A stretch of DNA of 64,000 nucleotides, from positions 124,001 to 188,000 of the forward strand of contig NZ_JAKZLF010000004.1 of NCBI RefSeq assembly GCF_022808855.1, given 5' to 3'. Both the position numbers and the translations under genes were made by a program. The notes beneath the pieces were generated by a model. It was not told where the DNA came from and searched no databases. It was given only the letters and a program-made list of their open reading frames with translations. The first letter of the stretch is position 1; each line of letters starts with the position of its first letter. Below, piece after piece: positions 16,607-25,760 of this stretch. The stretch comes from Anaeromyxobacter soli (GTDB taxonomy: Bacteria > Myxococcota > Myxococcia > Myxococcales > Anaeromyxobacteraceae).

Positions 16607-17635
16607 TCACGGCTCGAGCACGATCTTCCCGAACTGCGCCCGCTCGGAGAGGAGCGCGTGTCCCTTCACGGCGTCCGCGAGCGCGAGGGTCCGGTCCACC
16701 ACGGGCCGGAGCTTCCCCTCGCCCACGAAGCGAAGCACCTGCACGAGCTCGGCCGCGGTCCCCATCGTGGAGCCCAGGATGGAGAGCTGCCGGAAGAACA
16801 CGTGGCGGAGGTCGGTGAGCGGGTCGTACCCGGTCGTCGCCCCCACGGTCACGATCCTGCCCCCGATCCCGGCGGAGAGGATCGACTTTTCCCACGTCTT
16901 CTTGCCCACGTGCTCGAACACGACCTCCACGCCCCGCCTGTCGGTGAGCCGCCTCACCTCCTGGACGAAGTCCTGGGTCTCGTAATTCACCACCTCGTCC
17001 GCGCCGAGCTCCTTCGCGCGCCGCAGCTTCTCGTCCGAGCCCGCCGTCGCGATGACGCGCGCCCCGTGGAGCTTCGCGATCTGCACCGCCGCGACGCCCA
17101 CGCCCGAGCCTGCGGCGTGCACGAGCACGGTCTCCCCGAGCCTCACCTGCGCCCGCGCGACGAGCGCGTGCCAGGCGGTCATGAAGGTGAGCGGGACCGC
17201 GGCGGCCTCCACGAACGAGAGGTTCTCGGGCTTCGGGAGGACGTTCCGCGCGGGCAGGAGGAACTTCTCGGCCATCCCGCCCGACACGTGCTCGCCCAGG
17301 ATCGCGAAGCGGCGGCAGAGGTTCTCGTGGCCGGCGAGGCAGCGTTCGCAGTGCCCGCAGCCCAGGCTCGGGTTCACGACCACCGCGTCGCCTGCCTTCA
17401 CGCCCTCGACGCCGGGGCCGACCGCCTCCACGACGCCCGCCACGTCGGACCCGAGCACGTGCGGGAACGCGAGCTTCAGGCCCTGCCAGCCCTTGCGCAC
17501 CCAGATGTCGAGGTGGTTGAGCGCCGCCGCCTTCACCGCCAGCACCACCTGCCCCGGCCCCGGGGTCGGGTCCGGCAGCTCGACGAGCTTCACCACCTCC
17601 GGGCCGCCGTGCTCGCGGATCGCGATCGCCTTCAT
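16607..17635 (-). CDS. Zinc-type medium-chain alcohol dehydrogenase / quinone oxidoreductase
   Basis: 342 residues, standard for the MDR superfamily. The four structural-zinc cysteines lie in CGHCERCLAGHENLC (about residues 93-107). The catalytic-site region has HVLGSDVAGVVEAVG. The cofactor fold begins HAAGSGVGVAAVQIAKLHGA, followed by ATAGSDEKLRRAKELGADEV, favouring NADP(H) or NAD(H). The Cys normally ligating catalytic zinc is replaced in ALNHLDIW, as in QOR-like members. The substrate is unknown. It lies 26 bases upstream of the lipoprotein at 16152 on the same strand. Confidence 0.88.
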   Translation of the reverse strand: MKAIAIREHGGPEVVKLVELPDPTPGPGQVVLAVKAAALNHLDIWVRKGWQGLKLAFPHVLGSDVAGVVEAVGPGVEGVKAGDAVVVNPSLGCGHCERCLAGHENLCRRFAILGEHVSGGMAEKFLLPARNVLPKPENLSFVEAAAVPLTFMTAWHALVARAQVRLGETVLVHAAGSGVGVAAVQIAKLHGARVIATAGSDEKLRRAKELGADEVVNYETQDFVQEVRRLTDRRGVEVVFEHVGKKTWEKSILSAGIGGRIVTVGATTGYDPLTDLRHVFFRQLSILGSTMGTAAELVQVLRFVGEGKLRPVVDRTLALADAVKGHALLSERAQFGKIVLEP

Positions 17636-17654
17636 GTCGTCGTCCTCGGGGGTG

Positions 17655-18095
17655 TCAGGGTGGGGGCTGCCCGCGCAGGAAGCGGCTCGCGCAGATCTTG
17701 GCGTCGATCGCGCTGCCGCTCGACGTCCATGCCGGATCCTGCCGCATCACCCGCGCCTCGCACACGAGCCAGCACCCGAGCGGCCCGCAGAGGCCCGGGT
17801 CGTTGGGATACCAGTAGTAGAGCACCTGACACTGCGGGTCTGCGGCGCTCGAGGCGGCGCAGGTGTCGTTGCCGCCCATCGGCGCGAGCGCCGCGTTGCA
17901 GAGCGGGCCGACGACGACGGGGTAGCTGCCGCTCCGTACGTCGAAGGCCTGGTTCGAGTCGCGGAGGGTCGCCCCGGCCCCGACGAGTCCCCTGCAGTCC
18001 GCCGCGATGCGATCGAACGCGCGCTCCTCGCGGCCCGAGCCGCACGCCGCGGCGACGAGGACGAGCACGAGGGCGAGGGGCCGGCGCGGAAGCAT
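17655..18095 (-). CDS. Lipoprotein with paired cysteines
   Basis: 146 residues with signal LVLVLVAAACGSG (lipobox VAAAC, Cys18). The mature part has about nine cysteines (DCRGL, PLCNAAL, DTCAAS, QCQVLYYWYPNDPGLCGPLGCWLVC, KICASRF; fragments quoted separately), pointing to a disulfide-bonded exported domain. The family is unrecognised. The start codon is uncertain because a GTG two codons earlier is equally possible and neither has a good ribosome site. It precedes the zinc dehydrogenase by 19 bases on the same strand. Confidence 0.7.
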   Translation of the reverse strand: MLPRRPLALVLVLVAAACGSGREERAFDRIAADCRGLVGAGATLRDSNQAFDVRSGSYPVVVGPLCNAALAPMGGNDTCAASSAADPQCQVLYYWYPNDPGLCGPLGCWLVCEARVMRQDPAWTSSGSAIDAKICASRFLRGQPPP

Positions 18096-18215
18096 CTCCA
18101 CACGATTACACGGCTCACGCACGGGTGCCACGCGCCCGTGGGGGCAGGCGAGCGGCGGTGGGTCCGGGTGGGGATCCCGCCCCCTCGTGCTCCCCCCGCG
18201 CGCTACATTCGCCGC

Positions 18216-18629
18216 GTGATCGTCCGCATCGACGTCGTCCCGATCGTCCTCGAGATGCGCCGCGTGATCGTCGCCGAGATCGTCGGCGGCTACCACGGCC
18301 AGGCCCAGCTCGGCCGGTGGTGGCTCCCGTCCGGCCTGCTCGGCGAGGACGAGCAGCCCGGCGACGCCGCCCGCCGCATCGTCAAGGCGCACCTGGGCCT
18401 CGAGCTCGAGGGCGCCGTCGTGGTGGGCACGCGATCCGCGCCGGTGGGCGACGCGCGCCACCTCGCGCTCGCCGTGGCGGGCGCCGTGACGGGCGGCGAG
18501 CCCGCGCTCGGCCCGACCGTCTCCGGGTTCGCCGCGCGGACGCTGCCCGAGCTGCCCGACCAGGTGGGCTTCTGGCATCGGGACGACGTCGCCGTGCTCG
18601 TGGCGCGCTACGAGAAGCTGCGCGCCTGA
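18216..18629 (+). CDS. Nudix-like protein with degenerate Nudix box
   Basis: 137 residues from a GTG at 18216. The fold order (VLEMRRVIVAEIVGG, WWLPSGLLGEDEQPGDAARR, LALAVAGAV) resembles Nudix hydrolases. The box, normally GX5EX7REUXEEXGU, reads here GLLGEDEQPGDAARRIVKAHLGLEL, so the REVxEE glutamates are lost. Catalysis is therefore doubtful, and a ligand-sensing role is possible. It is divergent from the lipoprotein at 17655, with 120 bases between them. Confidence 0.6.
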   Translation: MIVRIDVVPIVLEMRRVIVAEIVGGYHGQAQLGRWWLPSGLLGEDEQPGDAARRIVKAHLGLELEGAVVVGTRSAPVGDARHLALAVAGAVTGGEPALGPTVSGFAARTLPELPDQVGFWHRDDVAVLVARYEKLRA

Positions 18630-18732
18630 ACGCCGGGCGGTAGCAGACCGCGCGCCGGCTCGCCCGCGCGTCGCCCTGCGAAGGGCATGGCGCCCTCGGA
18701 CCGGGAGCGGATCATCCGCCCAGGAGGTCGCG

Positions 18733-18909
18733 ATGCCCGTCTACGAGTTCTTCTGCCGCAAGTGCCAGAAGCCGTTCACCGAGGTGATGCACGTGTCGGA
18801 GCACGAGGCCGGCGTCGCCGAGTGCCCGGAGTGCCACAGCAAGGCCGACGTCGAGAAGCGGCTCTCCACGTTCACCGCGGTGACGAGCCGGAAGTCCGCC
18901 GGGCTGTGA
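18733..18909 (+). CDS. FmdB-type zinc ribbon protein
   Basis: 58 residues beginning MPVYEFFCRKCQKPF with a second knuckle AECPECHS. The two CxxC pairs would bind one zinc. This is the FmdB/putative regulatory protein family, whose role is unclear. The ribosome site CAGGAGG at seven bases before the ATG is near perfect and fixes the start. The gene stands alone, convergent with msrB. Confidence 0.85.
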   Translation: MPVYEFFCRKCQKPFTEVMHVSEHEAGVAECPECHSKADVEKRLSTFTAVTSRKSAGL

Positions 18910-18964
18910 GGGGCGCCGTGACGTCGCGGTGACCAAGCGTGAAGCTCCGCGAATCGTCCTCGCT

Positions 18965-19387
18965 TCAGCGCTCGACCAGCCGGAGCGGCTCACCCTCCGG
19001 CACGTGCCTCATCGCGGCGGAGTTCATGCAGTAGCGGAGCCCCGTCGGCGGAGGGCCATCGGGGAAGACGTGGCCGAGGTGCCCCTCGCAGCGCGCGCAG
19101 CGGACCTCGGTGCGCACCATGCCGTAAGAGCGGTCCTCGACCTCGGTGAGCGCGTCGTCGGCCACCGGCCGCGTGAACGACGGCCAGCCCGTCCCGGACT
19201 CGAACTTCTCGCCCGAGCGGAAGAGCGGATTCCCGCAGGCGGCGCACACGTACGTGCCGGGGTCCTTCGTGCCCAGGAAGCAGCCCGTGAACGGCCGCTC
19301 CGTGCCGTGGTGCCGGAGCACCTGGTACTCCTCGGGCGAGAGCCGCCTCTTCCACTCCTCGTCGCTCAGGAGAAGCTTGCCGGGCAT
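18965..19387 (-). CDS. msrB: Peptide methionine-(R)-sulfoxide reductase MsrB
   Basis: 140 residues, a complete MsrB. Zinc ligands are the two pairs CAACGNPLF and [12 protein letters not shown]. The substrate motif SGTGWPSF lies between them, and the catalytic Cys is in [11 protein letters not shown] near the C-terminus. It reduces methionine-R-sulfoxide in oxidised proteins using thioredoxin. No signal peptide is present, so it should be cytoplasmic. It is divergent from a peroxiredoxin gene 125 bases away, suggesting shared oxidative-stress duty. Confidence 0.94.
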   Translation of the reverse strand: MPGKLLLSDEEWKRRLSPEEYQVLRHHGTERPFTGCFLGTKDPGTYVCAACGNPLFRSGEKFESGTGWPSFTRPVADDALTEVEDRSYGMVRTEVRCARCEGHLGHVFPDGPPPTGLRYCMNSAAMRHVPEGEPLRLVER

Positions 19388-19512
19388 GCGGTCGGACCTC
19401 CAGGGGCGCTTCCGCGCCCGGCGGTCATAACGGCGCGCCCGCGCGCCTGCCCCCGCGCGCGCATTGCCCGCCCGCCCGGGGACCGCTAGGAAAGCCGTCG
19501 GAGAACCCCCGA

Positions 19513-20004
19513 ATGAAGATCCCCCTCCTCGCGATGCTGCTCGGCTCCGCCGCCCTGAAGGTCGGCGACAAGGCCCCCGACTTCACCCTGCCCGACACCG
19601 AGGGCCTACCGGTCAGCCTGTCGAAGCTGCTCGAGAAGGGACCGGTGATCCTGGCCTTCTACCCGAAGGCCTTCACGCCCGGCTGCACGAAGCAGAACGC
19701 GAACTTCCGCGATCGCTACGGGGACGTCTCCGCGAAGGGCGCCCAGGTCGTCGGCATCTCGACCGACGACGTCGAGACGCAGCGCAGGTTCAAGGCGGAG
19801 ATGAAGCTGCCCTACCCGCTCCTCTCGGACGCGGGCGGCAAGGTGGCGAAGCAGTATGCCGGGACCATGGCGGTCATCGGCGTCGCGAACCGCGCCAACT
19901 TCGTCATCGGGCAGGACGGCACCGTGAAGGAGATCGTGGAGGGCGGCGACGCCGTCGACCCGACCGCCGCCATCGCGGCCTGTCCGCTCAGGAAGGGGAC
20001 GTGA
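19513..20004 (+). CDS. Peroxiredoxin of the Bcp/PrxQ type
   Basis: 163 residues. The core begins [15 protein letters not shown]. The peroxidatic Cys is in [19 protein letters not shown] at about residue 56, and a second Cys near the C-terminus (AACPLRKG) could resolve it. The usual PrxQ resolving Cys five residues on is absent. The N-terminal [15 protein letters not shown] is hydrophobic and may be a short export or anchor signal. The stop overlaps the next start (TGATG), so the downstream coiled-coil gene is translationally coupled. Confidence 0.88.
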   Translation: MKIPLLAMLLGSAALKVGDKAPDFTLPDTEGLPVSLSKLLEKGPVILAFYPKAFTPGCTKQNANFRDRYGDVSAKGAQVVGISTDDVETQRRFKAEMKLPYPLLSDAGGKVAKQYAGTMAVIGVANRANFVIGQDGTVKEIVEGGDAVDPTAAIAACPLRKGT

Positions 20005-20222
20005 TGAAGCTCCTCGACGTGCTGGTCCGCGACCTCCGCCGCCGCCTCCTCGGCATCTCGCCCGAGGAGATCCGCTACACCTTCGAGGACGTGCGCTCGG
20101 AGATCCGCTCCGTACGCGCGGAGCTGAAGCAGGAGATCGAGGCCGTCCGCAAGGACATCGACTCGCTGCCTTCGCGCCAGGACCGCCCGGCCGGACCCGA
20201 GATCCCCGTCGCCGAGGCGTGA
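20004..20222 (+). CDS. Small coiled-coil protein coupled to peroxiredoxin
   Basis: 72 residues. Residues 20-56 are heptad-like and charged (SEIRSVRAELKQEIEAVRK), predicting a coiled coil, followed by a short Pro-rich tail. The start overlaps the peroxiredoxin stop, which supports a real gene. The family is not recognised. Confidence 0.55.
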   Translation: MKLLDVLVRDLRRRLLGISPEEIRYTFEDVRSEIRSVRAELKQEIEAVRKDIDSLPSRQDRPAGPEIPVAEA

Positions 20223-20270
20223 CGAGCGCCGTTCGCGCAGCACCGTCGCGAGCTGCACGGGGCCCGTGGA

Positions 20271-21185
20271 CTACAGCTCCGGCTCCTCGACGAGGACCCG
20301 CCGCACCGTCGCCGGCTCGCCGCCGGCGTCCACGGCCGCACCGCACGTCCAGTGCGCGCGGCGCAGGTAGCCGAGGCCGATGCGCCCCTCGGGCGTGTCC
20401 GCGGCGCTCGTCACGACGCCGACCTCCTGGCCCGCGGCGGTGAGCCTCGTGCCGGGGCCGGCGCCCGCCGGCAAGGCGAGCTGCACGAGGCCGCGCTGGA
20501 GGTGGCCGCGGGCGGTCGCGCGGAGCACGACCTCCTGGCCGATGTAGCAGCCCTTCGTGAACGAGATCGCCGCGCGCGTGAGCCCGGCCTCCATCGGCAG
20601 GCGCGTCGAGTCCACGTCGGCGCCGAACCGGGGGACGCCGCCCAGGATGCGGAGCGCCTCGAGGTCGGAGTCCTCGAGCGCCACCGCGCCCTCCGCGACG
20701 AGCTCCGCGCGCAGCGCCTCGGCCTCCTGCGGCGGGAGGATCACGTCGACGCCGGGCGTGCCGCGCCGATCGTGCGCGAGCCGCTGCGCTCCCGGCGCGC
20801 GCCCCTCGACCCGGCGCGCCGCCTCCGGCCCGAGCACCGGCACGACGCGCAGCGCCGACGAGAGGTCCTCGAACACGACCTCGTCCATGATGACGAGCCG
20901 CTCGAGGTGGGCGAGCGCGTCGGGGAGCGCCTGCGGGGCGAGGTCGAGGAGGAGCCCCTCCTCCTGCGCGAGCACGTGCCCCTCCGCGAGGAGGTGGCCC
21001 TTCGCGTTGAGGAACGTGGAGTACGCGGACTCGCCCGGCCGTAGCCGGTTCAGGTCCTGCGTGGACATCCGGTGCAGGTAGTCCTTCGCGTCCTTGCCGG
21101 TCGCGCGCACGAGCGCGCGCGCCTCGACCGGCCCGACCGCCCACGTCTCGCGGGCCGCCCGGAGCTTCTCTGAGAGCGTCGTCAC
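20271..21185 (-). CDS. ygfZ: YgfZ/GcvT-like folate-binding protein
   Basis: 304 residues from a GTG at 21185. The diagnostic motif is FTKGCYIGQEVVLRATARG near residue 205; KGCYxGQE is the YgfZ signature. The N-terminal half (ATGKDAKDYLHRMSTQDLN) matches the GcvT fold. YgfZ/Iba57-type proteins bind tetrahydrofolate and assist assembly or repair of some Fe-S enzymes. Fe-S clients are nearby (QueG at 21886), but the link is inference. It is convergent with the coiled-coil gene. Confidence 0.88.
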   Translation of the reverse strand: MTTLSEKLRAARETWAVGPVEARALVRATGKDAKDYLHRMSTQDLNRLRPGESAYSTFLNAKGHLLAEGHVLAQEEGLLLDLAPQALPDALAHLERLVIMDEVVFEDLSSALRVVPVLGPEAARRVEGRAPGAQRLAHDRRGTPGVDVILPPQEAEALRAELVAEGAVALEDSDLEALRILGGVPRFGADVDSTRLPMEAGLTRAAISFTKGCYIGQEVVLRATARGHLQRGLVQLALPAGAGPGTRLTAAGQEVGVVTSAADTPEGRIGLGYLRRAHWTCGAAVDAGGEPATVRRVLVEEPEL

Positions 21186-21301
21186 GCCCGAACGAATAGC
21201 GTCCCGGGGGGCGGCGCTCAAGGCCGAGTCCCGTCGCGCCCGCGGAGCGGCCTTCGCGAAGCCGGGCCTCGCAACCCTCCCCGGGCGGGCGGACGCGGCG
21301 C

Positions 21302-21718
21302 TCAGCGCGAGGCGAGGGCCACCGGCGTGAAGGCGCCGACGCTCGCGACGAGCGGTCCGCCCTGCGGGCTCTCGAAGCGGATCGGCACGCTCACGCGGCG
21401 CGTGACCGGGACGCCGGCGAGGTCCGTCGCGGGGGTCCAGGTGCAGCGCGAGAGCGCGCCGCGGAACTGCGTGTCGAGCGCCTCGCGCCCGGCGCGCGCG
21501 TCCGACGTGACGCCCTCGATCTTCCCGTCGTGCGTCACGGTGAAGTCGAGCGTGGTCTGGTCCGGCAGGAAGGCCACGAGCCCCCTCGGGATGCGCACCT
21601 CGTCGGCGAGACAGCCCGGGCGCTGCTCCACGGGGCGAGACAGCGAGATCTGCGGCGCCGCGGCGGCCACTCCCGAGTACAGCAACGCCGCGAGCGCGAG
21701 CTTCGGTGAGAGCGTCAT
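21302..21718 (-). CDS. Exported protein with TonB C-terminal-like domain
   Basis: 138 residues with a cleavable signal (ALAALLYSGVAAAAPQ). The mature region HDGKIEGVTSDARAGREALDTQFRGALSRCTWTPATDLAGVPVTRRVSVPIRFES (a span of separate matches) follows the TonB_C pattern of two strands around a helix, without the N-terminal anchor or Pro-rich spacer. It may therefore be a free periplasmic TonB-like domain. Two cysteines could form a disulfide. The function is unknown. Confidence 0.65.
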   Translation of the reverse strand: MTLSPKLALAALLYSGVAAAAPQISLSRPVEQRPGCLADEVRIPRGLVAFLPDQTTLDFTVTHDGKIEGVTSDARAGREALDTQFRGALSRCTWTPATDLAGVPVTRRVSVPIRFESPQGGPLVASVGAFTPVALASR

Positions 21719-21885
21719 GTTCCTTCCCTCCTGCAGTACCCGACGCTCTGCCGCGGGCCATGTGACACGGCGACTCGGGTTCCCTCGGGGCGGTGTCGCG
21801 CGGCGGCTCGCCCGCGCACGGTCAGGAGGACGCCCGCGAGCACATCGGAGGCTCGACCATCCGGCCGCCGCGGGCCGCACGCCGC

Positions 21886-22908
21886 TCACCCGCCGAGCGC
21901 CTCGAGCGCCCAGCGCGCCGCCGCGCGGACGCCCTCGTGCGGGCTCGAGAGCCACGCCCGGACGGCCCCGAGGCGGCGCGGGTCGCCCTCACGCCCGGCG
22001 GCGAGGAGCGCGTTCCGCACGAGGCCGTCGTGGCGGGCGCGCGCGAGGGAGGTGCCGTAGAAGCGGCGACGGTACTCCTCCTCGGTGAGCGCGAGGAGGT
22101 CGTCGATCGCGAGCGCGGCCTGCTCCGGCCGCGGCGCGAGGTCCGGGTCCACCGCCGGCTGCGCGTGGCGGTTCCACGGGCACACCGTCTGGCACGCGTC
22201 GCAGCCGAACACCCAGCGCCCGAACTGCCCGGCCAGCGCGTCGGGGATCGCGCCGCGGCGCTCGATGGTCCAGAACGAGATGCAGCGGCGCGCGTCCACG
22301 AGCCCGGGCTGCGGGATCGCCTCCGTGGGACAGGCCGGGAGGCACGCCTCGCAGGTGCCGCAGCGCTCCGGGTGCGGCGGGTCGGGCGCGAGCTCACGAT
22401 CGAGGATCACCGTGGCGAGCAGCACCCAGCTCCCGTGCCGCTCGGTGATGAGGCAGCCGTTCTTGCCGACCCAGCCGATCCCGGCCCGCTCCGCCCAGGC
22501 CTTCTCCATCACGGGCGCGACGTCACTCGCGGCGAACGCGCGCACGTCGGGATCGGCCGCGCGCAGCTCCGCGACGAGGTGCTTGAGCTTCTTCTTCATG
22601 ACGGCGTGGTAGTCGCGGCCGCGCGCGTAGCGTGCCACCTCCCCCGCCCCCGGCGGCGGCTCGGCGCCTGCGCCGTCGTAGCCGAGCGCGAGCGCGACGA
22701 CGCTCCGTGCGCCGGGCAGCAGGCGCGACGGGTCGAGCCGCTCCTCCCGCTGCGTCCCGAGCCACGCCATGTCGGCCTCGCCCCCCATGGCGAGCAGCCG
22801 GTCGAGCGGCCCCGGATCGAGCCGCTCCGCGCGCGCGATCCCGCAGGCGGCGAAGCCGCAGCGGCGGGCGGCCTCCTTCACCGCGGCTGCATCGAGGGGA
22901 GCGCTCAC
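21886..22908 (-). CDS. queG: Epoxyqueuosine reductase QueG
   Basis: 340 residues from a GTG at 22908. The N-terminal cobalamin-binding part shows ERAGIGWVGKNGCLI and the conserved Asp in AASDVAPVMEKAW. Two 4Fe-4S clusters are indicated by CGTCEACLPACPTEAI and CDACQTVCPWNRHAQP, with further Cys in DARRCISFW. A HEAT-like C-terminus (LLAAGREGDPRRLGAVRAWL) ends the protein. QueG reduces epoxyqueuosine to queuosine in tRNA anticodons. It is divergent from the cytochrome-propeller gene at 23036. Confidence 0.93.
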   Translation of the reverse strand: MSAPLDAAAVKEAARRCGFAACGIARAERLDPGPLDRLLAMGGEADMAWLGTQREERLDPSRLLPGARSVVALALGYDGAGAEPPPGAGEVARYARGRDYHAVMKKKLKHLVAELRAADPDVRAFAASDVAPVMEKAWAERAGIGWVGKNGCLITERHGSWVLLATVILDRELAPDPPHPERCGTCEACLPACPTEAIPQPGLVDARRCISFWTIERRGAIPDALAGQFGRWVFGCDACQTVCPWNRHAQPAVDPDLAPRPEQAALAIDDLLALTEEEYRRRFYGTSLARARHDGLVRNALLAAGREGDPRRLGAVRAWLSSPHEGVRAAARWALEALGG

Positions 22909-23035
22909 GCGGGTCCTTCTTAGCCCGTTCACGGCGCGGATTCGACAGCCGCGCGGCCGCCTCCGCGATCGGCACCTCGACGGCGCGGCCCGCCCGAACC
23001 TGGCCGCCCCTGCTCCTCCCGTTAGTACGCTCGGC

Positions 23036-24793
23036 ATGAGCTCCGTGCGCCCGGGCCACGCCCTCCCGCTCCTCGCCGTCCTCCTCGCCGTGCCGCTCGC
23101 GGCGCGCGGCGCGCGCCCGCCCGGGGATGCTGCGCGCGGGGCGACGCTCTTCCGGGAGCGCTGCGCGCTCTGCCACGGCGAGGGCGGCGGGCGGGGACCC
23201 GACCTCGAAGGCGTCGTCGGGCGCCGCGCGGGCTCCGCGCCCGGGTTCGGGTTCTCGCACGGGCTGCGAGACGCAGGCGCGCGCGGGCTCACCTGGAGCG
23301 CGCGCACCCTGGACCGGTACCTCGCCGCGCCGGGAAAGCTCGTCGGCGGGACGACCATGTCGCTCGCGACGCCGGGCGCGCGCGACCGGCGCGACCTCGT
23401 GGCGTACCTCGCGACCCTCTCGGCTCGCCGCGAACGGGCCGCGCCCTCCGCGGAGTCCGCCTCGGGCGCGCCCGCGCCAGCGCCTCCGGACGCGGGCGCC
23501 GGTCGGACGCCGCAGGCGGCGCCGAGCGGCGACTGGCGCGGCGACGCGCCCGGCGTCCGCCATCGCCTCACGGCCGACCGCCTGCCGCGCCCGAACGCGA
23601 CCCCGTCGGCGCGCCGGCCGCCCCGCGTCGTCGATCCGCCCCGGGACGCGCGCCTGCGGGCACCGTCCGGCTTCGCCGTGGAGCGGTTCGCGGAGGGGCT
23701 CGAGGGCCCGCGCCTCCTGCGCGTCGCGCCGAACGGCGACCTGTTCGTGGCGGAGACCGCCGCGGGCCGCGTGCGGGTCATACGCGCGGCGCAGGGCGCG
23801 GCGCGGCCGGAGCGCGTCGAGGTGTTCGCGTCGGATCTCGACGGTCCCTTCGGGATCGCCTTCCACCCTCCCGGCGCGGAGCCGCGCTGGGTGTACGTCG
23901 CGACCGAGAACGCGGTCGTGCGGTTCCCGTACCGGAGCGGCGACCTCACGGCGCGCGGCCGGCCGGAGACCATCGTGCCGCGCCTCGCGGACACGGACGG
24001 TGGGCACACGACGCGCGACGTCGCGTTCTCGCCGGACGGGCGGCGCATGTTCGTGTCCGTGGGGTCGGCGTCGAACGTCGCGGAGGACCTCCCGAGGAAG
24101 ACGCCGGAGGCGCTCCGCGCGTGGGAGGCGGAGCACGGGCTCGGCGCCGCGTGGGGAGAGGAGACGTGGCGCGCCGACGTGCTCGCCTTCGACGCGGAAG
24201 GCCGGAACCGGCGGCCGTTCGCGACCGGGCTGCGCAACTGCGTCGGCCTCGCCGTCCACCCCCGCACCGGGGATCTCTGGTGCACGGTGAACGAGCGGGA
24301 CGGCCTCGGCGACGACCTCGTCCCCGACTACGTGACGCGCGTCCGCGAGGGCGCCTTCTACGGCTGGCCCTGGCTGTACCTCGGCCAGAACGAGGACCCG
24401 CGCCACCGCGGCGCGCGCCCCGACCTGGCGAGCAAGGCGACGGTGCCCGACGTCCTGCTCCAGGCGCACTCCGCGGCGCTCGGGCTCGCGTTCTACGAGG
24501 CGCCGCAGGGCGCGGCGGCGCGCTTCCCGGACGCGTGGACGGGAGACGCCTTCGTCGCGCTCCACGGTTCGTGGAACCGCCGCGAGCGCACCGGCTACAA
24601 GGTCGTGCGGGTGCCGCTCCGGGACGGCGTGCCGGCCGGCGAGTACGAGGACTTCCTCACCGGCTTCGTCGTGGACGACGCGCGCGTGTGGGGCAGGCCC
24701 GTCGGCGTGGCGGTCGCGCGGGACGGCGCGCTCCTCGTCAGCGAGGACGGGAACGGGACCATCTGGCGGATCGTCCACGTCGGGGCGCGGTGA
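23036..24793 (+). CDS. Cytochrome c fused to PQQ-type sugar dehydrogenase propeller
   Basis: 585 residues. The signal peptide is PLLAVLLAVPLAARGA. A class-I cytochrome c domain follows with CALCHGEGGGRGPDLEGV (haem at about residue 45) and the axial Met in GGTTMSLATPG. A Pro/Ala-rich linker leads to a beta-propeller of the sorbosone/aldose dehydrogenase type (VAPNGDLFVAETAAGRVRV, ATGLRNCVGLAVHP, GAFYGWPW, FVALHGSWNR). This suggests periplasmic oxidation of a sugar or alcohol with electrons passed to the built-in haem. The substrate is unknown. Confidence 0.85.
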   Translation: MSSVRPGHALPLLAVLLAVPLAARGARPPGDAARGATLFRERCALCHGEGGGRGPDLEGVVGRRAGSAPGFGFSHGLRDAGARGLTWSARTLDRYLAAPGKLVGGTTMSLATPGARDRRDLVAYLATLSARRERAAPSAESASGAPAPAPPDAGAGRTPQAAPSGDWRGDAPGVRHRLTADRLPRPNATPSARRPPRVVDPPRDARLRAPSGFAVERFAEGLEGPRLLRVAPNGDLFVAETAAGRVRVIRAAQGAARPERVEVFASDLDGPFGIAFHPPGAEPRWVYVATENAVVRFPYRSGDLTARGRPETIVPRLADTDGGHTTRDVAFSPDGRRMFVSVGSASNVAEDLPRKTPEALRAWEAEHGLGAAWGEETWRADVLAFDAEGRNRRPFATGLRNCVGLAVHPRTGDLWCTVNERDGLGDDLVPDYVTRVREGAFYGWPWLYLGQNEDPRHRGARPDLASKATVPDVLLQAHSAALGLAFYEAPQGAAARFPDAWTGDAFVALHGSWNRRERTGYKVVRVPLRDGVPAGEYEDFLTGFVVDDARVWGRPVGVAVARDGALLVSEDGNGTIWRIVHVGAR

Positions 24794-24818
24794 CGGCGCG
24801 CGCCGATCAACCCTGGGT

Positions 24819-25715
24819 GTGGCCGAAAACTGGCGATATCGATCGGCGGCCCTACGATTCGTGGATATGGCTCGACGGCTGGCGCTTCATGCGTGGGACG
24901 GTCTGCCGAACACGGCAGAGCAGGGGAAGGGGTGGGCGCTCGTGCAGGGGGACTGCATCGAGGCGCTCGAGGCGCTGCCGCCGCACTCGGTGGACGTCGT
25001 GTTCGCCGATCCGCCCTACATGCTCTCGAACGGCGGGACGACCTGCCAGAGCGGGCGGCGGACGAGCGTGAACAAGGGGGGCTGGGACGCCTCGCGCGGA
25101 GTCGTCGAGGATCACGCCTTCCAGACGCGCTGGCTCACCGCCGTGCGCCGCGTCCTCAAGCCCAGCGGCACGCTGTGGGTCTCGGGCACGCAGCACGTGA
25201 TCTTCTCGATCGGCTTCGCGATGCAGGAGATCGGCTACCACCTGCTCAACACCATCACCTGGTACAAGCCGAACGCCTCGCCGAACCTCGCCTGCCGCTT
25301 CTTCACCCACTCCACCGAGATCCTCCTCTGGGCGAGCCCGATGAAGACGCGCCCGCTCGGCCACCGCTTCAACTACAAGGCCATGAAGGCGGAGAACGGC
25401 GGCAAGCAGATGCGGGACCTCTGGCAGATGCCGCAGCCCGAGGGCGAGCAGGTCGTCTGGAGCGTCCCCACGCCGGGCCCGCGCGAGAAGGTGCACGGCC
25501 GCCACCCGACGCAGAAGCCGCTCACGCTCCTCGAGCGCGTGCTCGCCTCGAGCGCCGCGCCCGGCGATCTGGTCCTCGATCCGTTCTCGGGCTCGGGCAC
25601 CACCGGCGTCGCCGCGGTCCAGGCGGGTTGCCGCTTTCTCGGCCTGGAGCGCGACCCGACCTACATCGACCTGGCGGCCCGGCGAATGCGCGCTGCCCAG
25701 CTCGACCCGGAATGA
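24819..25715 (+). CDS. Orphan DNA methyltransferase, class beta (N6-adenine/N4-cytosine)
   Basis: 298 residues from GTG 24819; an ATG at 24867 is a likely alternative start. Motif IV is FADPPYMLSNGGTTC, and motif I, DPFSGSGTTGVAAVQ, comes at the C-terminal end, giving the beta order. The segment after DPPY (SVNKGGWD) resembles the single-strand-capable GATC-type methylases of the DpnII/MboI systems, so m6A is more likely than m4C. No restriction gene is adjacent, so it is probably a solitary methylase with an epigenetic or protective role. Base composition is like the host. Confidence 0.87.
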   Translation: MAENWRYRSAALRFVDMARRLALHAWDGLPNTAEQGKGWALVQGDCIEALEALPPHSVDVVFADPPYMLSNGGTTCQSGRRTSVNKGGWDASRGVVEDHAFQTRWLTAVRRVLKPSGTLWVSGTQHVIFSIGFAMQEIGYHLLNTITWYKPNASPNLACRFFTHSTEILLWASPMKTRPLGHRFNYKAMKAENGGKQMRDLWQMPQPEGEQVVWSVPTPGPREKVHGRHPTQKPLTLLERVLASSAAPGDLVLDPFSGSGTTGVAAVQAGCRFLGLERDPTYIDLAARRMRAAQLDPE

Positions 25716-25760
25716 GGTAGACTGCGCGCCCCTCGCGGTCTCGACGCAGGTTTCCTTCCA

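Noticed and set aside
18216-18629. Active Nudix hydrolase
   Set aside because: The REVxEE glutamates are missing from the box, so only a Nudix-like fold is claimed.
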